Of a DNA stretch of 64,000 bases, positions 35,031-42,054 are shown in pieces. This stretch comes from an uncultured Tateyamaria sp. (GTDB lineage Bacteria > Pseudomonadota > Alphaproteobacteria > Rhodobacterales > Rhodobacteraceae). The notes beneath the pieces were generated by a model. That model did no database searches. It saw only the letters and a list, made by a program, of their open reading frames with translations, and had not been told where the DNA came from. The stretch lies in assembly GCF_947503385.1 (NCBI RefSeq), contig NZ_CANNDO010000002.1, positions 744,001 to 808,000 of the forward strand, given 5' to 3'. A program made the translations under genes and the position numbers. The stretch's first letter is position 1. The number at the start of each line of letters is the position of its first letter.

Positions 35031-35379
35031 AGATTCGGAAATGGACCGCGTGTTCGCGGCCTTGTCCCATACCAACCGGCGCGACATGCTGGACCTGCTG
35101 CGCGACACGCCGGGGATGAGCGTCGGACAGCTTGCCGCGCATTTCGACGTGACGCGCATCGCGGTGATGAACCACCTCAAGGTTCTGGAACAGGCCCAGC
35201 TGATCATCAGCGAACAGGACGGGCGCACGCGCCGCCTCTACCTCAACGCGGTTCCCATTCAGGCGATTTACGAACGCTGGACCGACACATTCTCCGCTCA
35301 CTGGCTGGATCGGATGAGCCTCATCAAATCCGTGGCCGAAGCCGCGGCGCGCAAAATCGACAAGGACCCGGACGCATGA
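35023..35379 (+). CDS. ArsR-family regulator
   Basis: Winged-helix repressor of 118 residues (VFAALSHTNRRDMLDLLRDT, FDVTRIAVMNHLKVLEQAQL, QDGRTRRLYLNAVPI). No metal-binding ELCVCDL-type cysteines are present, so it belongs to the ArsR group that partners SRPBCC (AHSA1) proteins rather than to metal sensors. It is preceded by, and starts inside, a large palindrome that is its probable operator. Its last 4 bases overlap the SRPBCC start. Confidence 0.92.
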   Translation: MFTDSEMDRVFAALSHTNRRDMLDLLRDTPGMSVGQLAAHFDVTRIAVMNHLKVLEQAQLIISEQDGRTRRLYLNAVPIQAIYERWTDTFSAHWLDRMSLIKSVAEAAARKIDKDPDA

Positions 35380-35891
35380 CCAACCCAACCACCAACATCA
35401 ATCGCGTTCTGATCAACGCCCCCGTGGAAACCGTCTGGAACACTTTGGTCAAAACGGACGAGGCGCTGCCGTTCTTCTTTGGCGGTGTCTGCCAAACGCA
35501 GGACGGCCTGAAACCCGGCGCGCGCTACCGCATGGTCAGCGCCAACCGCAAGGTTGCGATGGTCGTGGGCGAGGTCCTGCGGTTCGAGCCGCCACATGTC
35601 TACGCCCACACCTTTACCATGACGAATATCGACGAACCGCCCGTCACCGTGACCTACACGCTGGTGGAAAAGGACGGCGGCACCGAATTTGAACTGCGGA
35701 TCGACAATTTGATCCCCGGCAGCAAGCTGGCCAAGGAAATGGTGTCCGCCCAAGGGTTCATCGCCAGCAACCTCAAGGCCCTGTGCGAAACCGGGCGCCC
35801 CGCCTTTACCGGGCGCATGGTCGGCCTGCTCGGTCCGGTCTTTGCCCGCCTCGCCAAACCCGCCCAAGCCGTTGAACACTGGCCCCTCTGA
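35376..35891 (+). CDS. SRPBCC (AHSA1-like) ligand-binding protein
   Basis: Soluble 171-residue protein of the START-like fold: INRVLINAPVETVWNTLVKT at the N-terminus, then KPGARYRMVSANRKVAMVVGEVLRFEPP and the C-terminal helix. The ArsR-AHSA1 gene pair is a widespread arrangement in bacteria, thought to sense or bind hydrophobic ligands. The ATGA overlap with arsR shows co-translation. Ligand unknown. Confidence 0.88.
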   Translation: MTNPTTNINRVLINAPVETVWNTLVKTDEALPFFFGGVCQTQDGLKPGARYRMVSANRKVAMVVGEVLRFEPPHVYAHTFTMTNIDEPPVTVTYTLVEKDGGTEFELRIDNLIPGSKLAKEMVSAQGFIASNLKALCETGRPAFTGRMVGLLGPVFARLAKPAQAVEHWPL

Positions 35892-35920
35892 CCCCTTTTC
35901 CAACCGCAAACAAAGGAGAC

Positions 35921-36283
35921 ATGATGATGACAACCCAAACCCTGCCCCGCTGGCCCGGCATCGTGGCCCCGGTCGCAGCCCTCTGGTACGCCTTTGGCCT
36001 GTCACAGGCCATCATCAGCTACGTCGCCGGTCCGGGCGCCGCCCCGGTGTTGATCTGGCTGGCCTACGGTCTGGCGTGCAGTGCGGGCCTTGTCGGCGCG
36101 GCGGCCCTGTTCATTGCGCCCGCGCGCGCCGCCGCCGCCTTTGCCGTGTCGCTGGTGTGTGCGGTGATCTATTTCGGCTGGCTATACGCCTATGGCACGC
36201 CCGCCGCCGAAGACTATGGCATTGGCGCGCTTGTCATGGCCGTGACCCTCACCCTGATGCTGGTCGCACGCCGCCTGCGCTGA
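35921..36283 (+). CDS. Four-helix membrane protein, third gene of the ArsR unit
   Basis: A 120-residue protein with four hydrophobic segments (~10-33, 40-62, 67-90, 95-117). It starts at ATG 35921 right after AAGGAG, 29 bases past the SRPBCC stop, so it probably belongs to the same operon. The layout resembles small DoxX-like or sugar-transporter-like membrane proteins that often accompany ArsR-AHSA1 pairs, but I cannot assign a family. No catalytic motif seen. Confidence 0.75.
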   Translation: MMMTTQTLPRWPGIVAPVAALWYAFGLSQAIISYVAGPGAAPVLIWLAYGLACSAGLVGAAALFIAPARAAAAFAVSLVCAVIYFGWLYAYGTPAAEDYGIGALVMAVTLTLMLVARRLR

Positions 36284-36401
36284 CCCATCCCCGGTCAGGC
36301 CGCCCGCCCGTGCTGCGTGGCCTGACGACAGAAGGGGGCGGGCACGTCCCTGTGATCGCACGGCCCTTGACAGCGCCGCCCCTGACCTCACCATCGCGGG
36401 G

Positions 36402-36938
36402 ATGAGACTTCCGACACGACGCACGGCCCTGAAGTGGCTGCATTGGATCATGGTGCCCCTGTTTGTCTGGTTCCTGATCGTCACACCGGATGTCGTGGTC
36501 CCCTTTGGTCCCACCGCGTTCCAGATCCACTCGACCCTTGCGCTTGTCTTTGTCTCGCTCAGCCTTGCGTGGTTTGCCGACATGCTGCGGCGCGGCCTTG
36601 CCAGCCGCCCCGGCCCCAAGCTGACGGGCCGTCTGCGCACGCTCCACCGGGTCATGCACCTGACCCTGATCTGGGGATTGTTCTTTGTGGCGCTGACCGG
36701 GTTCCTGCTTGGGCTGACCTCGCCCATTCTGCTCAAGGCCGGTGGGTTCCTGCCCATTGCCCCGCCGCTGGGTCTGCGCGCGGCGAACGAGATTGTGGGC
36801 CTTGTGCATATCGTCGAATTCTACGCGCTTGGCGTGGTGGCGGGCGGGCACGCGGCCTTTCACATCTGGCGCCACTACCGGTTGCGTGACAACGCTTTGC
36901 GCATCATGGCACCGAAAAAGCTGCATAAATTCCTGTGA
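36402..36938 (+). CDS. Cytochrome b561-like membrane protein, paralogue 1
   Basis: Four-helix membrane protein of 178 residues with the bacterial cytochrome b561 layout. Candidate heme histidines are His14 (KWLHW), FQIHSTL, RTLHRVMH, VHIVEFY and the AFHIWRH cluster. Shared marks with the two genes that follow are RTALKWLHW at the start, GLASRPGPKLTG between helices 2 and 3, and a C-terminus DNALRIMAPKKLHKFL. Expected to pass electrons in the inner membrane; partners unknown. The gap before it (36284-36401) shows no gene. Confidence 0.85.
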   Translation: MRLPTRRTALKWLHWIMVPLFVWFLIVTPDVVVPFGPTAFQIHSTLALVFVSLSLAWFADMLRRGLASRPGPKLTGRLRTLHRVMHLTLIWGLFFVALTGFLLGLTSPILLKAGGFLPIAPPLGLRAANEIVGLVHIVEFYALGVVAGGHAAFHIWRHYRLRDNALRIMAPKKLHKFL

Positions 36939-36990
36939 CGACAGGCGTTTAGGCCAAAGGATTATGGCAAATTGCGGCTGCGATCCCCAT

Positions 36991-37015
36991 CCCTTGGGAA
37001 CACCAAACCCAAGGG
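36991..37015 (+). other. Hairpin just before the second b561-like gene
   Basis: The inverted repeat CCCTTGGG - 9 bases - CCCAAGGG lies 12 bases upstream of ATG 37028. Its 3' arm contains the AAGGG that would be the nearest ribosome-binding sequence, so folding could reduce translation of paralogue 2. Confidence 0.4.
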
Positions 37016-37027
37016 AACACATCGCTG

Positions 37028-37555
37028 ATGACACGTCGTACCGCACTCAAATGGCTCCACTGGATCGCCTTTGGCCTGATGGCCTATTTCTTCTTTGTCG
37101 AGCCCGAGAATGTGCGCCAGCTTGGCGGTGCGGCACTGGCCACCCATGCGGGCATGGGCACGATCCTTGCCATTGTCGTGGCGCTCTGGATGACCATGTA
37201 TCTGCGCAAGGGGCTGGCCAGCCGGGCTGGTCCCAAGCTGCCCGGATGGGCGCGCGCGACGCATGGGGTGATGCACCGCGCGATGATGTGGGGCAGCTTT
37301 GCCGTGGTGCTGTCGGGTGCGCTGGCGGGTTTCGCGGCCCCCTATGCAATCGCGCTGTTTGGGGTGATCCCGCTGTTTCCGGGGCGCGGCGGCAAGGGCG
37401 TGCACGACACGCTCACGGAACTGCACGAGCTGACCTTTGATGTCATGCTGATCGGCATCGCGGTGCATGTGGTCTTTCACCTCTGGCGGCATTATGCTGT
37501 GCGCGACAACGCATTGCGCATTATGGCACCCAAGGTGCTTCACAAATATCTTTGA
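37028..37555 (+). CDS. Cytochrome b561-like membrane protein, paralogue 2
   Basis: A 175-residue paralogue of the preceding protein: TRRTALKWLHWIAFG at the N-terminus, His in LATHAGM, GLASRAGPKLPG, RATHGVMHRAMMWG, TELHELTF, AVHVVFHLWRH and the ending DNALRIMAPKVLHKYL. All His positions of paralogue 1 are kept. The ATG at 37028 is 89 bases after paralogue 1. Tandem placement and the near-identical C-terminus show local duplication. Confidence 0.85.
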   Translation: MTRRTALKWLHWIAFGLMAYFFFVEPENVRQLGGAALATHAGMGTILAIVVALWMTMYLRKGLASRAGPKLPGWARATHGVMHRAMMWGSFAVVLSGALAGFAAPYAIALFGVIPLFPGRGGKGVHDTLTELHELTFDVMLIGIAVHVVFHLWRHYAVRDNALRIMAPKVLHKYL

Positions 37556-37567
37556 GGACAGCGTGCC

Positions 37568-37981
37568 ATGCGCCGCACCGCCACCATCACACTGCACTGG
37601 CTCAGCCTCATGGCTCTGGTTCTGCTGGTGGCCGGTGGGCCGGTGCCTGTGCTGGCTTGGGCCTTTGGGCTGACGGGTCTTGGCTTGTGCGCCATTGCGG
37701 CGGCGCGGGGGCTGAAGAACGGCCCCGGCCCCAAGCTGACGGGCGCGTTGCGGGTGGCCCACCCATGGCTCAGCCGGGCGATGTACGCCGCGCTTGCGGC
37801 CACGGCGGCGGCGACGCTGTGGCACGTGGCGGTTGGTCCCGTGGCGGGCCTCCAGCGGCTGCACTTTTATCTGATGTCCGCCGCCAGCCTGCACGCCATC
37901 TTTCATCTGTGGCGGCACACCGCCCTTGGCGACGGCGCGCTGCGGCGCATCACCCCCACCTCCATGCATGGTGTATTATGA
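37568..37981 (+). CDS. Cytochrome b561-like membrane protein, shortened paralogue 3
   Basis: A 137-residue third copy. It keeps the start RRTATITLHW, the GLKNGPGPKLTG loop, RVAHPWLSRAMY and the IFHLWRHTALGDGALRRITP ending. It has lost about 40 residues, including the second-helix histidine, and the second histidine of the MH pair has become a different residue. It may have lost one heme or act only as a partner. It overlaps the zinc-ribbon gene by 4 bases (ATGA). Confidence 0.8.
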   Translation: MRRTATITLHWLSLMALVLLVAGGPVPVLAWAFGLTGLGLCAIAAARGLKNGPGPKLTGALRVAHPWLSRAMYAALAATAAATLWHVAVGPVAGLQRLHFYLMSAASLHAIFHLWRHTALGDGALRRITPTSMHGVL

Positions 37982-39099
37982 GCGATCTGCCCCCCCTGTC
38001 TCCCGCAGACCCCACCAGCGAGCACCGCTTTCCCTGCAACAATTGCGGGGCCGATTTCCGCTATGATCCCGCCAGCCGCAGCCTGACCTGCGACCACTGC
38101 GGCAACACCGGCCTGATCGAAGGGACGGGCACCGGCGGCCCCGCCGCCCTGACCGAACTGGACTACCGCACCGCCCTGACCGCCGATCTGCCCTATGCGG
38201 AGATCGAGGAAACCCGCGTCTCCAAATGCCCCAATTGTGCCGCACAAGTGGAATTCGACGCCGACATCCACGCCACCGAATGCCCGTTCTGCGCCACGCC
38301 CGTCGTGACCGACACCGGCGCGCACCGGCACATCAAACCCAAGGGCGTGCTGCCCTTTGCGCTGTCCGAACGCGAGGCGCGCGCGGCGATGACCACATGG
38401 CTGGGCCGCCTCTGGTTCGCACCCTCTGGCCTGCAGGACTACGCCCGCAAGGGCCGCGCGATGCAGGGCATCTACGTGCCCTACTGGACCTTCGACGCAG
38501 ACACCCGCAGCGCCTATACCGGCGAGCGCGGCACCGTCTATTACGAGACGCAGACCGTGGTGCGCGACGGAAAGCGCGAACAGGTCCGCGTGGCCAAGGT
38601 CCGCTGGCAACGCACCCGTGGCAAGGTCGCGCGCTTTTTCGACGACGTGCTGGTGCTGGCCTCCAAATCCCTGCCCAAACGCTACACCGACGCGCTTGAG
38701 CCGTGGGACCTGTCCGAAATGGAACCCTACGCGCCCGAATTCCTTGCCGGGTTCCGCGCCGAAGGCTACGCGGTCGAACTCGAAGAAGGGTTCGAACACG
38801 CCCGCGGCTACATGGACCGGATCATCGCCCGCGATATCAAATTCGACATCGGCGGCGACCGCCAGCGCATCCACTCGGTCGACACGAAACTGGGCAAGAT
38901 CACCTTCAAACACGTGCTGCTGCCGGTCTGGCTGGCCGCCTACAAGTACCGCGGCGAAACCTACCGCTTTGTGGTCAACGGACGCACTGGCAGGGTGCAG
39001 GGCGAACGCCCGTGGTCAGCATGGAAAATCGCCGTCGCCGTCATCATCGGCCTGATCGTGGCCGCTGGCATCGGCTTTGCCGTGGCGGCAAACCAATGA
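37978..39099 (+). CDS. Double zinc-ribbon membrane-anchored protein (TFIIB-zinc-finger-like)
   Basis: A 373-residue protein. Two zinc ribbons lie at the N-terminus: Cys20/23/38/41 (FPCNNCG...CDHCG) and Cys84/87/102/105 (CPNCAAQ...CPFCATP). A beta-rich central domain (~115-340; YVPYWTFDADTRSAYTGERG and HVLLPVWLAAYKYRGE) is followed by one C-terminal membrane helix (~346-370). The same layout is seen in YdjG-like zinc-ribbon proteins found next to SPFH proteins, and an SPFH gene is 3 kb upstream here. It overlaps both neighbours by ATGA. Confidence 0.85.
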   Translation: MSDLPPLSPADPTSEHRFPCNNCGADFRYDPASRSLTCDHCGNTGLIEGTGTGGPAALTELDYRTALTADLPYAEIEETRVSKCPNCAAQVEFDADIHATECPFCATPVVTDTGAHRHIKPKGVLPFALSEREARAAMTTWLGRLWFAPSGLQDYARKGRAMQGIYVPYWTFDADTRSAYTGERGTVYYETQTVVRDGKREQVRVAKVRWQRTRGKVARFFDDVLVLASKSLPKRYTDALEPWDLSEMEPYAPEFLAGFRAEGYAVELEEGFEHARGYMDRIIARDIKFDIGGDRQRIHSVDTKLGKITFKHVLLPVWLAAYKYRGETYRFVVNGRTGRVQGERPWSAWKIAVAVIIGLIVAAGIGFAVAANQ

Positions 39100-39758
39100 C
39101 CCTCGACGAGGCGCTGGCGCAGCGCTTTTCCTGCCGTGCTTTCCGCGCCGATCCCGTGCCCGACGCCACGATCAACGCCTTCGTGCGCGCCGCGCAACAG
39201 GCCCCAAGCTGGTGCAACGCCCAGCCCTGGCAACTGATCATCACGCGCGGCGACGGCACCGAACGCTTCCGTACGGGCCTCTATGCGGCGGCGCAGTCCA
39301 CCGCGCCCGCCCCCGATCTGCCATGGCCCGAAGGATACCCCGGCATCTATGGCGACCGCCGCCGCGCCTGCGGCTTTCAGCTTTATGACGCCGTGGGCAT
39401 CGAAAAGGGGGACCGGGCCGCCTCTGCCGCGCAGATGATGGAAAACTACCGCCTCTTCGGCGCGCCGCACGTGGCCATCGTCACCTCTGCCCGCGCTTTG
39501 GGCGCCTATGGTGCCATGGACACAGGCGGCTTTGTCACCGCCTTTTGCCTTGCCGCCACGGCCCATGGCATTGCCACCATCCCACAGGCCGCCATCGCAG
39601 CGCAGGCCCCCTTTGTCCGGAACCATTTCGGCATCCCCGACGACCGCATGATCCTGTGTGCGATTTCGTTTGGCCATGCCGACACCGACCATCCCGCCAA
39701 TCGCTTTCGCACCGACCGGGCCGACCCGGCAGACGTCATCGACTGGAAAGACGCATGA
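39096..39758 (+). CDS. Nitroreductase-family flavoprotein
   Basis: FMN-dependent NAD(P)H oxidoreductase, 220 residues. The N-terminal FMN-binding arginine block is [16 protein letters not shown], followed by [15 protein letters not shown]; the second FMN region is [20 protein letters not shown], and the chain ends with the [19 protein letters not shown] segment. Its substrate (nitro compounds, quinones or a specific metabolite) is not predictable. The start overlaps the zinc-ribbon stop by 4 bases, and its own stop overlaps dtd, making a tight operon. Confidence 0.9.
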   Translation: MTLDEALAQRFSCRAFRADPVPDATINAFVRAAQQAPSWCNAQPWQLIITRGDGTERFRTGLYAAAQSTAPAPDLPWPEGYPGIYGDRRRACGFQLYDAVGIEKGDRAASAAQMMENYRLFGAPHVAIVTSARALGAYGAMDTGGFVTAFCLAATAHGIATIPQAAIAAQAPFVRNHFGIPDDRMILCAISFGHADTDHPANRFRTDRADPADVIDWKDA

Positions 39759-40201
39759 GGGCGGTGCTCCAGCGCGTCAGCCAAGCTGCGGTGACCGTGG
39801 GCGGTGACGTGGTGGGCCAATGCGGCCCGGGCCTGCTGATCCTGATCTGTGCAATGCCGGGCGACACCAAGGATACGGTCAGCGCCCTTGCCCAAAAGAT
39901 CGCCAAGATGCGGCTTTTCAAGGATGCGGAGGGAAAGATGAACCTGTCGTTGCTGCAAACCGGCGGCGGTGCGCTTGTGGTCAGCCAATTCACGCTGGCC
40001 GCCGACACGTCGCGCGGCAACCGCCCCGGCTTTTCCGGCGCGGCCAAACCGGTGGAGGCCGAAAACCTCTACCTCGACTTTGCAGAATCGCTTGCGGGGC
40101 TGGGCATCGGCACCGACACCGGTCAATTCGGGGCCGATATGTCCGTGTCGCTCGTCAATGACGGCCCCGTGACGATCTGGCTGGACACCGACGCGCCTTA
40201 A
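39755..40201 (+). CDS. dtd: D-aminoacyl-tRNA deacylase
   Basis: Proofreading enzyme that removes D-amino acids from mischarged tRNA, 148 residues. Diagnostic motifs are [17 protein letters not shown] at the start, [17 protein letters not shown], which carries the catalytic threonine, and the cross-subunit Gly-cisPro motif [10 protein letters not shown] near the end. ATG 39755 overlaps the nitroreductase stop (ATGA). Its 3' end overlaps the convergent GH18 gene by 4 bases. Confidence 0.95.
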   Translation: MRAVLQRVSQAAVTVGGDVVGQCGPGLLILICAMPGDTKDTVSALAQKIAKMRLFKDAEGKMNLSLLQTGGGALVVSQFTLAADTSRGNRPGFSGAAKPVEAENLYLDFAESLAGLGIGTDTGQFGADMSVSLVNDGPVTIWLDTDAP

Positions 40202-41058
40202 TCACCGTCATGCATCAGCGCCCACATCTCCAGACCGGTGGCGAATGTGGGATAGCCCGTTGCCCGGTCCACGGAATCATTGTCCAGCCGCCACGCCAGA
40301 ACGCCCGGTGCCCCGTGCGCCTTGGCCCCTGCGGCGCGCGGTTTGGGATCGTCGGACTGGCCGATATACCCTTCGGAATTCAGCCCGAACAGGATCGTGT
40401 CATAGGACCCCAGCATGTCGGCATAAGGTGCCACCTGCGTGCCATTGCCGCCGTGATCATAGGCCTGCGGCGTGGTGAAGGTGAAACAGTCCAGCACCTC
40501 TTTGCTCAGCCCGCTCAGCTGTGCGGGCGTGATGGTCATGATCATCTGGCGCGATGATCCCAGACCGTCCAGCGCACGGCGCAGATGCTGGGCCAGCTCC
40601 AGCATCGCCTCCGGCGTCACATAGGTGCTTTCATAGTCGATATCGATGCCGTCCAGATCATGCGCGCGCACGATATTGGCCACGCTTTGCGCAAAGGCGG
40701 CGGGGGTTTCGGCGGCATTGCCCGCATCATTGTTGCCCCATCCCAGCGAAATCAGGATTTTGATATCCGGGTTCTTGGCCCGCGCGGCCTCCACCAAACG
40801 GGTCAGCCGGTCGGTGTCCATATCGCCGGGCTTGGCCGGATACCGCCCGTCCCCGTCGCGCCAATTGGTGAACGCGGCCACGTAATCCGCCGAACCGTGA
40901 TTTTGCACCGCATGAACAAAGGCGGTGATCAGCAGGTTGCATTTGTCAAAGGGCGCTGTCGCGACAATCTCGTCGTAATGCGCCTTGGGCACGCCGTTGA
41001 ACAGGCCGAAATACTGCGCGACGACGGGTCCCGAAATCGGGTTCGATGCGTTGGTCAT
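40198..41058 (-). CDS. GH18 (chitinase-fold) protein lacking a signal peptide
   Basis: Glycoside-hydrolase family 18 barrel, 286 residues. The catalytic DxxDxDxE motif is intact as D136-GI-D139-I-D141-Y-E143, preceded by [10 protein letters not shown] on strand 3 and followed by TPQAYDH. No signal peptide or binding module is seen with ATG 41058 (GGAGA at 7 bases), so it appears cytoplasmic unless exported by another route. Substrates of the family include chitin and peptidoglycan-type glycans. Confidence 0.85.
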   Translation of the reverse strand: MTNASNPISGPVVAQYFGLFNGVPKAHYDEIVATAPFDKCNLLITAFVHAVQNHGSADYVAAFTNWRDGDGRYPAKPGDMDTDRLTRLVEAARAKNPDIKILISLGWGNNDAGNAAETPAAFAQSVANIVRAHDLDGIDIDYESTYVTPEAMLELAQHLRRALDGLGSSRQMIMTITPAQLSGLSKEVLDCFTFTTPQAYDHGGNGTQVAPYADMLGSYDTILFGLNSEGYIGQSDDPKPRAAGAKAHGAPGVLAWRLDNDSVDRATGYPTFATGLEMWALMHDGD

Positions 41059-41198
41059 TGAAATCTCCATTTGAAAATGCGGCGGTCCGAAACCGGATTG
41101 CCTGCGGCCATGGTGCACCCATAGCGTGTGATCTGGCAAGGAATGGATCGTGCCCGCCCTGTGCGGGTGGGGGTGGTTGCGATTGCAACTGCGGGGCG

Positions 41199-41897
41199 TC
41201 AGCCCCGGCGCACGGTCCTGTCGCTGGCCAGCATGTCCGCGACCCAGTCCGGCACTTTCAGCCCATCCGCGACCTTGGCATCGAGCGCCGTTTCCAACGC
41301 CGTGATATGCGCAAGTTTGCCGATCACCGCGTCGATACGGTCAAAGGGGACAACAACAACCCCGTCCCGGTCGCCCACAATCATATCGCCCGTCTCGACC
41401 TGTTGCCCGCCGATCTGCACCGCGCATCCCACCGTGCCGGGGCCCGACATTTGCGGCGAGGCGGGCGTGATCCCGGCGCACCACACCGGCAGGCCCACGG
41501 GCACAATCCCGTCATAGTCGCGGACCGGCCCGTCGGTGACAAAACCTGCCGCACCGGCATTTTTCATCATCCCCACCAACCGGTCGCCCGCCGCGGCACA
41601 ACCCTGATGTCCGGCAAAGGCCGACACGACGATATCGCCTTGCGTGATGAAATTGAGCGCGGCAAAGGTGGCCAGCACGTCGCCCGGCCCGCAATCGGCG
41701 GTCAGCGCGGGGCCTGCGGCAACGCAGGCAAGGTCGCGCCCCGCCCCCAGCGGCTGGATCGTGGACGCAAGCGCGCCACCCCCGCCCAACGCATCCGCGA
41801 CAAAACCCGTGGGCACGTCTTGAAAGGCCGCAATCTGCGCATCCGTCGGACGCCGCATCTGAGCGGCGATGGTCAGCAGAGGCGGGGCTTCGATCAT
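41199..41897 (-). CDS. RraA-like / 4-hydroxy-4-methyl-2-oxoglutarate aldolase-family protein
   Basis: A 232-residue protein of the RraA/HMG-aldolase (DlpA) fold: ALGGGGALASTIQPLG, GPGDVLATFAALN, GFVTDGPVRDYDGI and GDMIVGDRDGVVVVPF. The last block has the Asp/Arg pair typical of the metal-dependent aldolases and of the RNase E inhibitor RraA; the DGPVRD sequence is shared by both. ATG 41897 follows GGAG at 7 bases. It is not clearly part of an operon with either neighbour. Confidence 0.85.
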   Translation of the reverse strand: MIEAPPLLTIAAQMRRPTDAQIAAFQDVPTGFVADALGGGGALASTIQPLGAGRDLACVAAGPALTADCGPGDVLATFAALNFITQGDIVVSAFAGHQGCAAAGDRLVGMMKNAGAAGFVTDGPVRDYDGIVPVGLPVWCAGITPASPQMSGPGTVGCAVQIGGQQVETGDMIVGDRDGVVVVPFDRIDAVIGKLAHITALETALDAKVADGLKVPDWVADMLASDRTVRRG

Positions 41898-41945
41898 GGT
41901 GTGTCTCCGGGTCGTGGTTTTGTGGGGCGATGCGGCCAGGTGTAG

Positions 41946-42052
41946 GGTGGGCATTTTGCCCACCATCCGTCAACCAACCCTTACCAGATCGTTAAACCGT
42001 CTCTGTAACCCATTGAAAAGGCGTGGCGCGCGCCCTGTCCCAGCATGGGACA
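41946..42052. repeat. Composite two-hairpin intergenic element, copy B
   Basis: The same three parts as 5068-5180, in the same order: hairpin GGTGGGC-ATTTT-GCCCACC (41946-41964), tract TCTGTAACCCATTGA (42002-42016), hairpin TGTCCCA-GCA-TGGGACA (42036-42052). The last hairpin is 2 bases beyond the HlyD stop codon. It sits between the divergent-side RraA gene and the 3' end of the secretion operon. Confidence 0.7.
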
Positions 42053-42054
42053 CC

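Noticed and set aside
33103-35388. 761-codon open frame antisense to the Hint, SPFH and ArsR genes
   Set aside because: Runs across three clearly real genes on the plus strand and resembles no protein family; it reflects high GC.
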